Assembly (NCBI GenBank): GCA_017554305.1
Contig: JAFZIN010000013.1
Coordinates: 124,001-188,000 of the forward strand
Direction: 5' to 3'
Source of the DNA: Bacteroidales bacterium
Lineage (GTDB): Bacteria > Bacteroidota > Bacteroidia > Bacteroidales > UBA932
Length of the DNA stretch: 64,000 nucleotides
Shown in pieces: positions 18,764 to 28,132 of this stretch. The position numbers and the translations under genes were made by a program. Positions within the stretch are counted from its first letter, which is position 1. Each line of letters starts with the position of its first letter. The notes beneath the pieces were generated by a model. That model was not told where the DNA came from, made no database searches, and saw only the letters and a list, made by a program, of their open reading frames with translations.

Positions 18764-20637
18764 TATTTAGACTCTCCCTTTTCCATCTCCTTCTTAAGGT
18801 CTGCCAAAGAAGAGATGTCACCAAGAGTAGTCTTCTCAACGCTTGCCTTTACCTTCTTAATAGCCTTCTTAGTGCTCTCTGCCTCAGCCTCTTTCTCCTT
18901 AGCTATCTCACCGGCCTCTGCTCTCTTCTTATCCTCGGCGATTCTGGTGTGTGAAAGGATAATCTTCTTTGAACCCTTATTGAATTCGATAACCTTGAAA
19001 TCTAATTTCTCTTCTGCCTTTGCAGTAGTACCATCCTCTTTTACAAGGCCTTTCATTGGAGCAAAGCCCTCAATACCATACTGAAGAGCAACTGTTGCGC
19101 CCTTATCGTTGAATGAAACAACTGTTCCCTCATGGATAGAACCAGGAGTGAATACTGTCTCAAAGGTATCCCAAGGATTCTCCTCCAACTGCTTGTGACC
19201 CAGTGAGAGACGGCGGTTCTCCTCATCAATGTCAAGAACTACAACCTCAAACTTCTCACCAAGTGAAGTGAACTCGGATGGATGCTTAATCTTCTTAGTC
19301 CAGGAGAGATCGGATACGTGAACGAGTCCGTCTACACCCTCCTCCAACTCTACGAATACGCCAAAGTTGGTGAAGTTTCTAACAATTGCAGTGTGCTTGC
19401 TGCCTGCAGGATATTTCTCCTTAATGGTTGCCCAAGGATCTGCCTTAAGCTGCTTAATTCCGAGTGACATTTTGTGCTCGTCACGGTCAAGAGTAAGAAC
19501 CTGAGCCTCAACCTCCTCGCCAAGCTTCAAGAAGTCCTGAGCGCTTCTGAGGTGTGAGCTCCAGCTCATCTCAGATACGTGGATAAGACCCTCAATACCA
19601 GGAGCTATCTCAACGAATGCACCGTAGTCTGTAAGAACCACAACCTTACCCTTTACCTTGTCACCAACCTTAAGGTTTGGATCAAGAGCGTCCCAAGGGT
19701 GAGCGGTAAGCTGCTTCAGACCAAGAGCAATTCTCTTCTTCTCCTCATCAAAGTCAAGGATAACAACGTTAATCTTATCATCAAGGTGAACAATCTCCTC
19801 AGGGTTACCAATACGGCCCCAGGAGAGGTCTGTAATGTGAATAAGTCCGTCAACACCGCCAAGGTCTACGAATACACCGTAAGAGGTAATGTTCTTAACG
19901 GTTCCCTCAAGAACCTGACCCTTCTCAAGTTTAGAGATAATCTCACTCTTCTGAGCCTCAAGCTCTGCCTCAATAAGAGCCTTGTGAGAAAGAACTACGT
20001 TGCGGAAGTCCTGGTTGATCTTTACAACCTTGAACTCCATAGTCTTCTCAACAAATACGTCGTAATCTCTGATTGGCTTCACATCTATCTGAGAACCAGG
20101 CAGGAATGCCTCAATTCCAAATACGTCTACAATCATACCGCCCTTTGTACGAGCCTTAATGAAGCCCTTAACAATCTCGTTCTTCTCAAATGCCTCGTTA
20201 ACTCTGTCCCAAGACTTGAGAGAGCAAGCCTTCTTATGTGAAAGAATCAACTGACCTTTCTTATCCTCAGGGTTTTCTACAAGTACATCTACTTTGTCAC
20301 CAACTGCAAGGTCAGGATTGTATCTGAATTCATTTCTCTGGATAACACCCTCGCTCTTGTAACCTACGTTTACAATAACCTCTTTCTGAGTAAGACCGGT
20401 TACTGTACCCTCAATAACCTCATTCTCAGCAATCTTTGAGAGAGACTCACTGTACTTCTGCTCAAGTTCCTCTTTAGACTCTGAAGACGGAACATTGTTC
20501 TCAAATGCGTCCCAGTCAAACTTAGAAGGGTCAATAGATCTGTTACTCTTTCTTTTTCTTGCGGGAGTTACCTCCTCCTTTGAAACGGGAGTCTCTACAA
20601 CCTCCTCATTTTCAACATTTTTAATTTCTTCGTTCAT
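18763..20637 (-). CDS. rpsA: 30S ribosomal protein S1
   Basis: A 624-residue protein made of six S1 RNA-binding repeats between about residues 70 and 580. Repeats such as GTVKNITSYGVFVDLGGVDGLIH and related copies are spaced about 85 residues apart. An acidic/basic N-terminal extension (about 60 residues, with RKRKSNRS) and a Lys/Glu-rich C-terminal tail flank them. S1 binds mRNA leaders at the small subunit. Since Bacteroidetes genes lack Shine-Dalgarno sequences, S1 here probably contributes less conventionally than in E. coli. It is the first gene of an operon with rnz and ctp. The region between it and the divergent gene holds a possible promoter and a leader hairpin. Confidence 0.96.
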   Translation of the reverse strand: MNEEIKNVENEEVVETPVSKEEVTPARKRKSNRSIDPSKFDWDAFENNVPSSESKEELEQKYSESLSKIAENEVIEGTVTGLTQKEVIVNVGYKSEGVIQRNEFRYNPDLAVGDKVDVLVENPEDKKGQLILSHKKACSLKSWDRVNEAFEKNEIVKGFIKARTKGGMIVDVFGIEAFLPGSQIDVKPIRDYDVFVEKTMEFKVVKINQDFRNVVLSHKALIEAELEAQKSEIISKLEKGQVLEGTVKNITSYGVFVDLGGVDGLIHITDLSWGRIGNPEEIVHLDDKINVVILDFDEEKKRIALGLKQLTAHPWDALDPNLKVGDKVKGKVVVLTDYGAFVEIAPGIEGLIHVSEMSWSSHLRSAQDFLKLGEEVEAQVLTLDRDEHKMSLGIKQLKADPWATIKEKYPAGSKHTAIVRNFTNFGVFVELEEGVDGLVHVSDLSWTKKIKHPSEFTSLGEKFEVVVLDIDEENRRLSLGHKQLEENPWDTFETVFTPGSIHEGTVVSFNDKGATVALQYGIEGFAPMKGLVKEDGTTAKAEEKLDFKVIEFNKGSKKIILSHTRIAEDKKRAEAGEIAKEKEAEAESTKKAIKKVKASVEKTTLGDISSLADLKKEMEKGESK

Positions 20638-20677
20638 AATAAAAAAACAAATTAGTAGTTAAACATTATTTGTAGAT

Positions 20678-20691
20678 CAGCCCACGGGCTG
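20678..20691 (-). promoter_or_regulatory. Hairpin in the rpsA 5' leader
   Basis: A perfect inverted repeat CAGCCC-AC-GGGCTG sits between the predicted rpsA transcript start (near 20700) and the ATG at 20637. It is GC-rich in a very AT-rich leader. A regulatory role, such as S1 autoregulation, is only an inference. Confidence 0.35.
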
Positions 20692-20704
20692 AAATTCAAG
20701 CGTG

Positions 20705-20712
20705 CGAAGATA
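20705..20712 (-). promoter_or_regulatory. Probable -7 box for rpsA operon (TATCTTCG)
   Basis: TATCTTCG on the minus strand differs from TAnnTTTG at one position. It gives a leader of about 63 nt for rpsA. No better match exists in the 148-bp region between the divergent genes. Confidence 0.45.
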
Positions 20713-20785
20713 GTAAAAAAAGCCATTTCCCCACACTTTTCTCAATATTTTTCCTACCTTTAAGGAAAATATAGAAGAAAACAAT

Positions 20786-23700
20786 ATGCTACCTCTTTTT
20801 TCCTACAAAAAAAGCACAAAGTCTTTTCTTTTAATAGTGCTATTATTAAGCACTTTGCAACTATCTGCACAATCTTCTTTCAAGTTCTACGATGAGATTT
20901 CTCTTCCCCAGACAGATGCGTGGAACTTTATTCGCCAGGGAGACGTTTCACCTTCTCTATATACAGGAACCATAAATCTCTCTATTCCAATATATTCCTA
21001 TAAAGACAAAGATTTCAACATTCCTATTGTTGCAACATATTCTTCTAACGGCAACACCCCTAACCAACTCCCTGGTATCCTGGGACCCGGATGGAATCTG
21101 GAGTTAGGAGGGTGTATCACCATTGAAACCAACGGAATACCAGATTACGGAGAGAACGTAAAACACGTACCCGGATTCTATTCCATGCACACAGACAACT
21201 ATTACGGTTCACATGAACCAAATAAATGGTGGCGGTTTATGTATTCTCTCCTTCAAAACGGCTCAGGGACAGGCGCTCCGGAGATTGTATGGTGTCCGGG
21301 AACAAAGCCTACAAACAACCACCAGGGAGAGATAGATGCCCAGCCTGATATTTTCCACTTTTCCGTGCCTGGCCATAAAGGCAGTTTCCATCTCGGTTTC
21401 CGAGGAGAGGTCATCTTTTCAAATACAACACAAAACAGAGAAGGTTATAAACTGGATATAGAGAGTCAGGTTTTGACTTCTTCTCCATACGGATTCAGCA
21501 GGTTCAGCAAGCTGACTATCACCGCTCCGGACGGATACAAGTATATCTTCCTTGGTAACCCCGAATATAACAGCGTTGACCTTGCAAAAAGTGGAGAGAG
21601 AATCAACTATGATATAATCACCGCATGGCATCTGACAAAAATTGAAGCACCGAACGGAAGATGGGCTGTATTCTCGTATAATGCATATACTCACACAACA
21701 TATACTCCAGGAAATATAAGGACTTCCGGAGGAGTGGAGGATACTCAGTTTTATTTTGATGATCCTATTATTCCTTATTATGCAGCCAGCGGGAAAACCG
21801 ATGATATCAGAAGTCAGGAGAGGGAGACAAGAAATGCTGTACTGAGCAGTATCTCTTTCAGCGATGGCTCCTCTATCTCCTTAAACTATAGTGTATTGAA
21901 TTCTTCCAACGGAGACGAGTACCGTCAAGATCCCACAGCTCCGCTGCACACGTATTCAAATACAATCAGGCTGAGCGGAATCACTGTCTTTAAGGCAGGC
22001 AATAATGCAGTAATTGCAAGTTCTTCTTTCACTTATGCCAGAAACACAAACGGAGCAAAGACCAACTACCTGCAATCTATAACTGTTCAAGGGGATGGGA
22101 CTTACTCCTTCCAATACATAGGGTGGAACGATTCTTCCAAACCATATCCCTACCATAACTGTTTTCAAGTTGACCACTGGGGGTACTTCAACGGAAAAAA
22201 CGGGCTCTATTTTCCAAACTCTACGGTGGATAGAAATACTCAGGACGAGACTATTACAGGAGATTCCAGAAACCCCGATGCCAATTATGCCATATTGGGT
22301 ATGATTGAGAGAATCAACTATCCTACAGGAGGATACACTACCTTTGAATATGAACCTCATGACTACTCCGTGGCGGTGAGCAGAACATACAATACCACCT
22401 TTTCAAAGTGTTTTGCGCCAAGAATGATCTCACTCAACGGAACGGCGGGAGGACTGAGAATAAAGAAGATTTCTTCCTACCTGAGTAACGGAACACTCAG
22501 TTTGGAAAAGAGTTACACGTACAAAGATGCTCTTGGGAAAAGTTCTGGAATTCTTACATGGGTACCCAGATACAAGATTCATTTCAGCTGCAAGGCCTCA
22601 GAGAACCTAAAAGAGACTTCTTCTTACGCTTCTTCTTCTCTGCAGGATTACGGCTTTGCAAATGTGGAATATCATTCTGTTACAGAACATCTGAAAGACA
22701 GTACCAGAACACTTAACATATTCACTTCCAGTGCTGACAGAAAGGGATTTATGGATGCCTTAATGGTGGAGTGGAGCTTAACCGCAAAAGAAAAAGCACT
22801 GCTGGCTGACGGAACGACGGCTGAATGGGCTGTTTATCCTTATTTTGAGCCGGGGATAAAAAGCGTACATTTTGCCGTAGCACCAGTCACATCCCACCAG
22901 TCACAAAGAGGACAGCTGAAAGAGAGCAGAGTGTATAAGAACGACACCACAATGTCAGCCTCACTGATTCAAAAGACGGACTTCTTATTGGATTCATTAG
23001 CATATACATATCTGCCTTGTTACCTGGTAAGGAGGTTCGGAACATATCCTATCTTCATAGGAAAACACATGCCTAAGGAGACGGTTTCCATAACAAGGCC
23101 CAACGATATGAGCGAGGAGAAAACCGTAAAGAACATCTTAAAATACAACAGATACCAGGAGGTGATACAATCTACCCAGACAACACCGGAAGGAGATTCA
23201 TTGATTACAGAGTATACGCACCTTAGAGACCTGGAAGAGAACGTAATACGAGCACATACCGTTTACTCCGCCATGAAGCGGAAAAATATCCTCAACCTCC
23301 CGCTGGAAGTAAGGACTTACAGAAAAAACAGCGGAGGAAACAGAGAACTTATTTCCGGAACAAGATGTACTTACGCTCTCTTCCCTCACGGGACTGACAC
23401 ACTCATAAAACCATCATTGGTAGAGGTTTATGATACTGACAGTCAGAGTTGGAAGACAGAAGCCAAACTGACTTCATACGATGCCTTCGGAAATATCACG
23501 CAGCTGGAAGACAACCTCAAGAACACGGTCTCTTATCTCTGGAGCAGTGACGGGCAATACCTTATGATGCAGGCAAAAGGGCTTACACAAAGCCAGTTGC
23601 AGCAATACGTATCCTCCTCAATAAGTGCGGCAAACGGAATATCGGACAACGAAGAGGCACAGTTAAGAAACGCCTTCCCGCAAGCTGAGATAACTACAAT

Positions 23701-23863
23701 AAAGTATACCTGCGGAGCGGGACCACAAAGGATAAGAGACAACACGGGGATGACAACAGATTATACTTATACCCAATGGGGAAAGCTCAAAGAGACAAAG
23801 CGTTACAAGACAGACCTGACAGCCGTAGCTGCCGAGAAGAACACCTATTCTAACGACAACTAA
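20786..23863 (+). CDS. Secreted SpvB/RHS-like repeat protein, partner of the RHS toxin
   Basis: A 1025-residue exported protein. Residues 1-29 are a signal peptide ending LSAQ. The region after it (SLYTGTINLSIPIYSYKDKDFNIPIVATYSS, then GPGWNLELGGCI) is typical of the N-terminal SpvB/RHS shell proteins of Bacteroidetes. The protein is rich in Tyr, Asn and Thr, and it ends with YD-type repeats (NTGMTTDYTYTQWGKLKETKRY). It has no RHS core motif and no toxin tail; these are in the next gene, which starts 11 bp later. By analogy with the TcB/TcC pair, the two may assemble one encapsulating shell. The gene has a weak upstream promoter candidate at 20755-20762 (TACCTTTA). Confidence 0.75.
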   Translation: MLPLFSYKKSTKSFLLIVLLLSTLQLSAQSSFKFYDEISLPQTDAWNFIRQGDVSPSLYTGTINLSIPIYSYKDKDFNIPIVATYSSNGNTPNQLPGILGPGWNLELGGCITIETNGIPDYGENVKHVPGFYSMHTDNYYGSHEPNKWWRFMYSLLQNGSGTGAPEIVWCPGTKPTNNHQGEIDAQPDIFHFSVPGHKGSFHLGFRGEVIFSNTTQNREGYKLDIESQVLTSSPYGFSRFSKLTITAPDGYKYIFLGNPEYNSVDLAKSGERINYDIITAWHLTKIEAPNGRWAVFSYNAYTHTTYTPGNIRTSGGVEDTQFYFDDPIIPYYAASGKTDDIRSQERETRNAVLSSISFSDGSSISLNYSVLNSSNGDEYRQDPTAPLHTYSNTIRLSGITVFKAGNNAVIASSSFTYARNTNGAKTNYLQSITVQGDGTYSFQYIGWNDSSKPYPYHNCFQVDHWGYFNGKNGLYFPNSTVDRNTQDETITGDSRNPDANYAILGMIERINYPTGGYTTFEYEPHDYSVAVSRTYNTTFSKCFAPRMISLNGTAGGLRIKKISSYLSNGTLSLEKSYTYKDALGKSSGILTWVPRYKIHFSCKASENLKETSSYASSSLQDYGFANVEYHSVTEHLKDSTRTLNIFTSSADRKGFMDALMVEWSLTAKEKALLADGTTAEWAVYPYFEPGIKSVHFAVAPVTSHQSQRGQLKESRVYKNDTTMSASLIQKTDFLLDSLAYTYLPCYLVRRFGTYPIFIGKHMPKETVSITRPNDMSEEKTVKNILKYNRYQEVIQSTQTTPEGDSLITEYTHLRDLEENVIRAHTVYSAMKRKNILNLPLEVRTYRKNSGGNRELISGTRCTYALFPHGTDTLIKPSLVEVYDTDSQSWKTEAKLTSYDAFGNITQLEDNLKNTVSYLWSSDGQYLMMQAKGLTQSQLQQYVSSSISAANGISDNEEAQLRNAFPQAEITTIKYTCGAGPQRIRDNTGMTTDYTYTQWGKLKETKRYKTDLTAVAAEKNTYSNDN

Positions 23864-23874
23864 AAAGCCTTGGT

Positions 23875-26800
23875 ATGAAAACAAACTACTATATAATGTT
23901 TATTCTGTTCTTCGTTCTATCTCTTGTAACGGCCTTGCCGTCAAGTGCGCAGGAGACGCCGGATGAGCCTATTGAGGCGTTAGTTCTGATAAATGTGCCC
24001 ATGCCGGTGGAAAAACTTAACGAACAGTATACATCTACACTTTATTACTCCCTTCCCTATGCCGGAGGGACGGTCACCTTTGCCGCCTTCTATGACCCCG
24101 TTGACCCTCATACTGGACTAACTGACCTGGAGTATCTTAACAACTGTCTGGCATACGCGCATGCAGATACGCTTATGACCTTCACTTCCGCCTCCACAAA
24201 CTTGGGACAGACTTGGTGGGACTTCACACTTCAAATCCTGCCAAATAACAACACCTTTGATCCAAATCGGCCTACGAAAGCAGCTTACAGAGAGATTCAT
24301 CTTACCTTCCCGCTCTCTACAGGGTCGAATCTTGTCATTAGCATCTTGCAGGAGAAAGGAGCAGACCGCCCGGAAGTATTCCCTACCTGGCCGGATGACA
24401 GAATACCTATTGAAGAACCTTCAATAAATCATAATCCCAGTGCGTTACAAGAGAACGAGACGCTCTCCAACTGGATAAGAAAGGCTACATACATTGGAGA
24501 GAATCCCTATACACCTACGGACTCTATAGTAGACATTGTATTCTATAACGGACTCGGGCAGCCAAAGCAGGCGGTGCAGGTGGAAGCCAGTGCCGTAAGC
24601 GGGAAAAACATCATTATTAACTCTCAGTATGATCCTATGGGTAAGATGCTCAGAGAGTATCTGCCTTACGTATCTACTTCCGCCTCCGAGAGTTATGACA
24701 CTGATGCAGCTAACAAACAAATTGCTTATTACAAGGGGTTATACGGACAGGATGAGGCACATCCGTATTCGGAGAAAGTGCCGGAAGCCGCTACTGACCG
24801 TATATTGAAGCAGTTCAGTCAGGGAACAATATTCCGTAACCAAGGGCGGTTCCTGGCAAACAGCTATGAACTGAACCACATATCTGACAGCATACCTATG
24901 CTGATGGCAGAAAACGGTATAATCTATAACAGAGGATTTTACGGAGGAGGAGAACTCTTTAAGACAATTACCACAGACCCGGACGGGAAAGCGGTAGCTG
25001 CTTTTACGGACGAGAACGAAAGAACCATTCTTGTAAGATCTTACCTAGGCGGGAGTGCAGATACCTCTTACACTGCAGGATGGAGTGATTTGGTCTATGT
25101 ATATGATAAAAAGAATCAGATTGCGGCCGTAATAACTCCGGAGGGTGAGAAAGAAAGAAACAGAAATCTCAGCCAGATAAGCACAGACTCCGAGTGGGCA
25201 AGAAAACGCTGTTACCTTTACCGTTATGATGCGCTGGGGAGGATGACTTCAAGAAGATGGCCGGCAAGAGGAGAAGAACTGCTGGTGGTAGATCCGGCAG
25301 GAAGGGTGGTGGCTACGCAGGATTCCCTACTAAGAGAAAACGGAAGATGGATTCTCACCCGTTATGACCTGACTGCAAAGCCGATAGAGACGCTCTTAAC
25401 TCAGCAGAGCATAAGCGAGAGCAATATGAGGAGTTACTTCTCCTATCAGACGGCGCAGACGTATTTCAACCAAGGCGGAACGGCACCGTTCTGTCCTGCA
25501 GTTTACTCTCTTTCGGATAACATTCCTCTCTCTTACAGCCAGAGAGGAAAGACAGCGTTGCAGGCGGTAATTCCTACAAACATAAATAACCAATCCATAA
25601 CGCTTTCATTCTCACCTGAGAGTGAGACGGTAACAGCGGCAGACGTTGTAACGGATGCAGTAGGAGCGCTCCTCTGGGAGAAGAACGCTATGACGGCTAC
25701 AGCGGACGGAAAACTCCTGGGAGTGGCGGAGAAAGACTCTACGGCTAAGACCGTAACACAAAGCGAGGTACTGTATAGATATACCGCTTACTTCTATGAC
25801 TGTTGGAGAAGACCCGTGCAGACGGTGACAAAATATCCGGACGGATCTATCCTGCGTGCTTCTACTAAGTATAACTTCCAGGGGATGCCTATAAGACAGG
25901 TGGTAAGGATGACAGTGCCCGAGGGAAATTCTTTGGGGGTCATAAGTGCCTCACAGACAGATTCTCTGAACGCAGTCCTTACGGAGATATTCAGCTATGA
26001 TGACAGAGGGAGGATGCTCGCCTCTAACTCCAACATCATAACGTTCATGACTCTACAGCAGGGAGGAAACATAGTTTATTCGGACACCCTCACAGCTGCT
26101 TCTAACGCCGTCTTCACGTATGATGAGCTCGGGCATCTGGTTGGAAAGACGTTGGGAAGTGCTTTCAGCCAGGAGTTTACATACAACATCCAGGATTGGA
26201 TGACGGAGGTGAAAACAAAGAAAGGGACAGCTAACATCTTCAATCAGAAGTTAAGGTACTATAACCCGCAGAAGAACTATACAACGCCGCTCTTCGGAGG
26301 GAACATATCGGAGTGGGAGACAACGCAGGGAACGGAAGAGAGCAACACTTACGTTTTTGCATTTGACAAACTGGGAAGACTGAACGCAGCTAACAGGTTT
26401 GAAGGAAATGACGCAGTGCAGGATATCTCTTATACAGAGAAAGAGATAACATATGACAGGAACGGAAACATTCTTACACTCTTAAGGGTAAGCGAGTCTG
26501 CAATGAACGCAATGAACGACTTCTCATTTGCCTATGACGGAGACAAATTGGCCTCTATTTCAGGGTCTAAGGAAGGGACTGCAGTGTCTGCAACTTACAC
26601 TTATGACGGAAACGGAAATAACTTGTTTGAAGGGCTGGAGCAGGTTAGGCTTTCTTACGGACTCAACAATCAGGTATTCAGGGTAAGAAAGTCCGGAATG
26701 GGACCGTTTGTTCCTAAGTCAAAAGACGGGAAGGAAGAAGAAAGGGGACCAAAACCGCCTGTACCACTAACAGAGGAAATCATTGGCACTTACAGTTATT

Positions 26801-28119
26801 TTGCAGATGGAGCAAAGTTCTCACTCACGGATGCCAACGGGCTTACAAGGATATACTTAGGACCGTTCACTCTTGCAAGGAAAAAGACAGGAACAGGCAC
26901 AGGCAGCGCTTCAGTAACGCTCATGGAGAGTGCGGAAGCACAAGGGGCGGAGGCAAGGTTCGCTTTCGCAGCAACACCGCAGACAACGTTAGGAACGGAC
27001 ACTACATACACGGTTGATTACGAGACTCTTTACCTAGTAAAGGACCATCTGGGAAGCGTAAGGGTGATAACGGACAGCATGGGGAACGTACTGGAGAGAA
27101 ATGACAACTATCCATACGGACTACGTACAGACTTGGGAAGAAACTACCCTACCCTGCCGGAGAAATACAGGGTAAGGCTGCCAAGTTCCACAAGCGCCTT
27201 CTCAACGGACTATATATCAGAAACTTCACCAACTGCTGCCGTACAGCCGTATAAACTACTGTACAACGGAAAAGAGCTCCAGCTGATGGCGCAGACGCCG
27301 CTGATTGACTACGGAGCAAGGCAGTACAACCCTGTCACAACCCGCTGGAATGCTCCGGATCCGCTTTGTGAAAAAGATATGAATCATTCTCCTTATTCAT
27401 ATTGTAAGAATAGTCCCATTGTCCTTGTTGATTTATTGGGATTAACGGATTATTATAACTTAAATGGTATCTTAGTAAGGCATATAGATGATAATTCTTC
27501 CGATAAATACTTACTTCTCACATACAAAGGAAAAATTATAAATAAAAATGGAACCGTTTTAGAAAAGGATAAAGATTTTATAGATGAGGTTATCCGAAAT
27601 AACTACATGATAAAGAATCCAACTATTAAGGATATAGAAAGAATGAAAGAATGTTATGAGAATTATATGGAAAGTGGTAATGAGTCTGGATATATACATG
27701 GCAGTCAAGGAACAATAACTGATTCATTCTCTGGTTCAAGTGAAGAAATTTCTTCTACTACCATAAATAAGTATGAGGAGAAACTCCTAAAAAGTGAAGA
27801 AATTGAATATCTAGCTCATACACATAAGAAAATTCCAGACGAAAGTGAAGTTGGAACCAGATCTGACGTCCCATCTGAACAAGATATTTCATTTGCCAAA
27901 GGCTCTAATAAAATTCATATAATTCTGGGGTATTATTATGAAAGGGCTATAACTATTAATGGAGAAGTTTCCTTTGGCAAAGCTAAAGGCAGAAATGTTC
28001 AGTCGGTTGGTTTTTTCAATTCAGCTTCTAAAAAGGAAAAACCATTCTTAATTGATGGAGTTGAAAATCATATTAAGTTTTCTGATTTTTCAAGAATTGT
28101 GAAAAGAATGAATAAATAA
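23875..28119 (+). CDS. RHS-repeat polymorphic toxin with JAMM/JAB-like C-terminal domain
   Basis: A 1414-residue exported protein. Residues 1-26 are a signal peptide. A DUF6443-like segment begins near residue 199 (NWIRKATYIGENPYTPTDSI). RHS/YD repeats follow, then the RHS core at about 1055-1190 (VKDHLGSVRVITD, and later LIDYGARQYNPVTTRW). The core ends in DLLGL (D1186-L1190), a variant of the usual DPxGL autoproteolysis site. Residues 1191-1414 are a distinct tail in clearly more AT-rich DNA. The tail has an E1270 in NESGYI, an HTH at 1315-1317 and S1334...D1337, in the order of a JAMM/JAB metalloprotease (E, HxH, SxxD). The known family of such toxin tails includes JAB-like and DUF4329-like domains. 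Exact family membership is inference. No type IX sorting domain is seen. Confidence 0.8.
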   Translation: MKTNYYIMFILFFVLSLVTALPSSAQETPDEPIEALVLINVPMPVEKLNEQYTSTLYYSLPYAGGTVTFAAFYDPVDPHTGLTDLEYLNNCLAYAHADTLMTFTSASTNLGQTWWDFTLQILPNNNTFDPNRPTKAAYREIHLTFPLSTGSNLVISILQEKGADRPEVFPTWPDDRIPIEEPSINHNPSALQENETLSNWIRKATYIGENPYTPTDSIVDIVFYNGLGQPKQAVQVEASAVSGKNIIINSQYDPMGKMLREYLPYVSTSASESYDTDAANKQIAYYKGLYGQDEAHPYSEKVPEAATDRILKQFSQGTIFRNQGRFLANSYELNHISDSIPMLMAENGIIYNRGFYGGGELFKTITTDPDGKAVAAFTDENERTILVRSYLGGSADTSYTAGWSDLVYVYDKKNQIAAVITPEGEKERNRNLSQISTDSEWARKRCYLYRYDALGRMTSRRWPARGEELLVVDPAGRVVATQDSLLRENGRWILTRYDLTAKPIETLLTQQSISESNMRSYFSYQTAQTYFNQGGTAPFCPAVYSLSDNIPLSYSQRGKTALQAVIPTNINNQSITLSFSPESETVTAADVVTDAVGALLWEKNAMTATADGKLLGVAEKDSTAKTVTQSEVLYRYTAYFYDCWRRPVQTVTKYPDGSILRASTKYNFQGMPIRQVVRMTVPEGNSLGVISASQTDSLNAVLTEIFSYDDRGRMLASNSNIITFMTLQQGGNIVYSDTLTAASNAVFTYDELGHLVGKTLGSAFSQEFTYNIQDWMTEVKTKKGTANIFNQKLRYYNPQKNYTTPLFGGNISEWETTQGTEESNTYVFAFDKLGRLNAANRFEGNDAVQDISYTEKEITYDRNGNILTLLRVSESAMNAMNDFSFAYDGDKLASISGSKEGTAVSATYTYDGNGNNLFEGLEQVRLSYGLNNQVFRVRKSGMGPFVPKSKDGKEEERGPKPPVPLTEEIIGTYSYFADGAKFSLTDANGLTRIYLGPFTLARKKTGTGTGSASVTLMESAEAQGAEARFAFAATPQTTLGTDTTYTVDYETLYLVKDHLGSVRVITDSMGNVLERNDNYPYGLRTDLGRNYPTLPEKYRVRLPSSTSAFSTDYISETSPTAAVQPYKLLYNGKELQLMAQTPLIDYGARQYNPVTTRWNAPDPLCEKDMNHSPYSYCKNSPIVLVDLLGLTDYYNLNGILVRHIDDNSSDKYLLLTYKGKIINKNGTVLEKDKDFIDEVIRNNYMIKNPTIKDIERMKECYENYMESGNESGYIHGSQGTITDSFSGSSEEISSTTINKYEEKLLKSEEIEYLAHTHKKIPDESEVGTRSDVPSEQDISFAKGSNKIHIILGYYYERAITINGEVSFGKAKGRNVQSVGFFNSASKKEKPFLIDGVENHIKFSDFSRIVKRMNK

Positions 28120-28132
28120 TAAAAGTTTTCTG

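Noticed and set aside
19579-20241. 220-codon open frame antisense to rpsA
   Set aside because: It is a shadow of the S1 repeats; its own repetition copies the repeat pattern.
20786-28119. Type IX secretion sorting domain on the RHS proteins
   Set aside because: The C-termini show no typical sorting-domain pattern; only signal peptides are seen.
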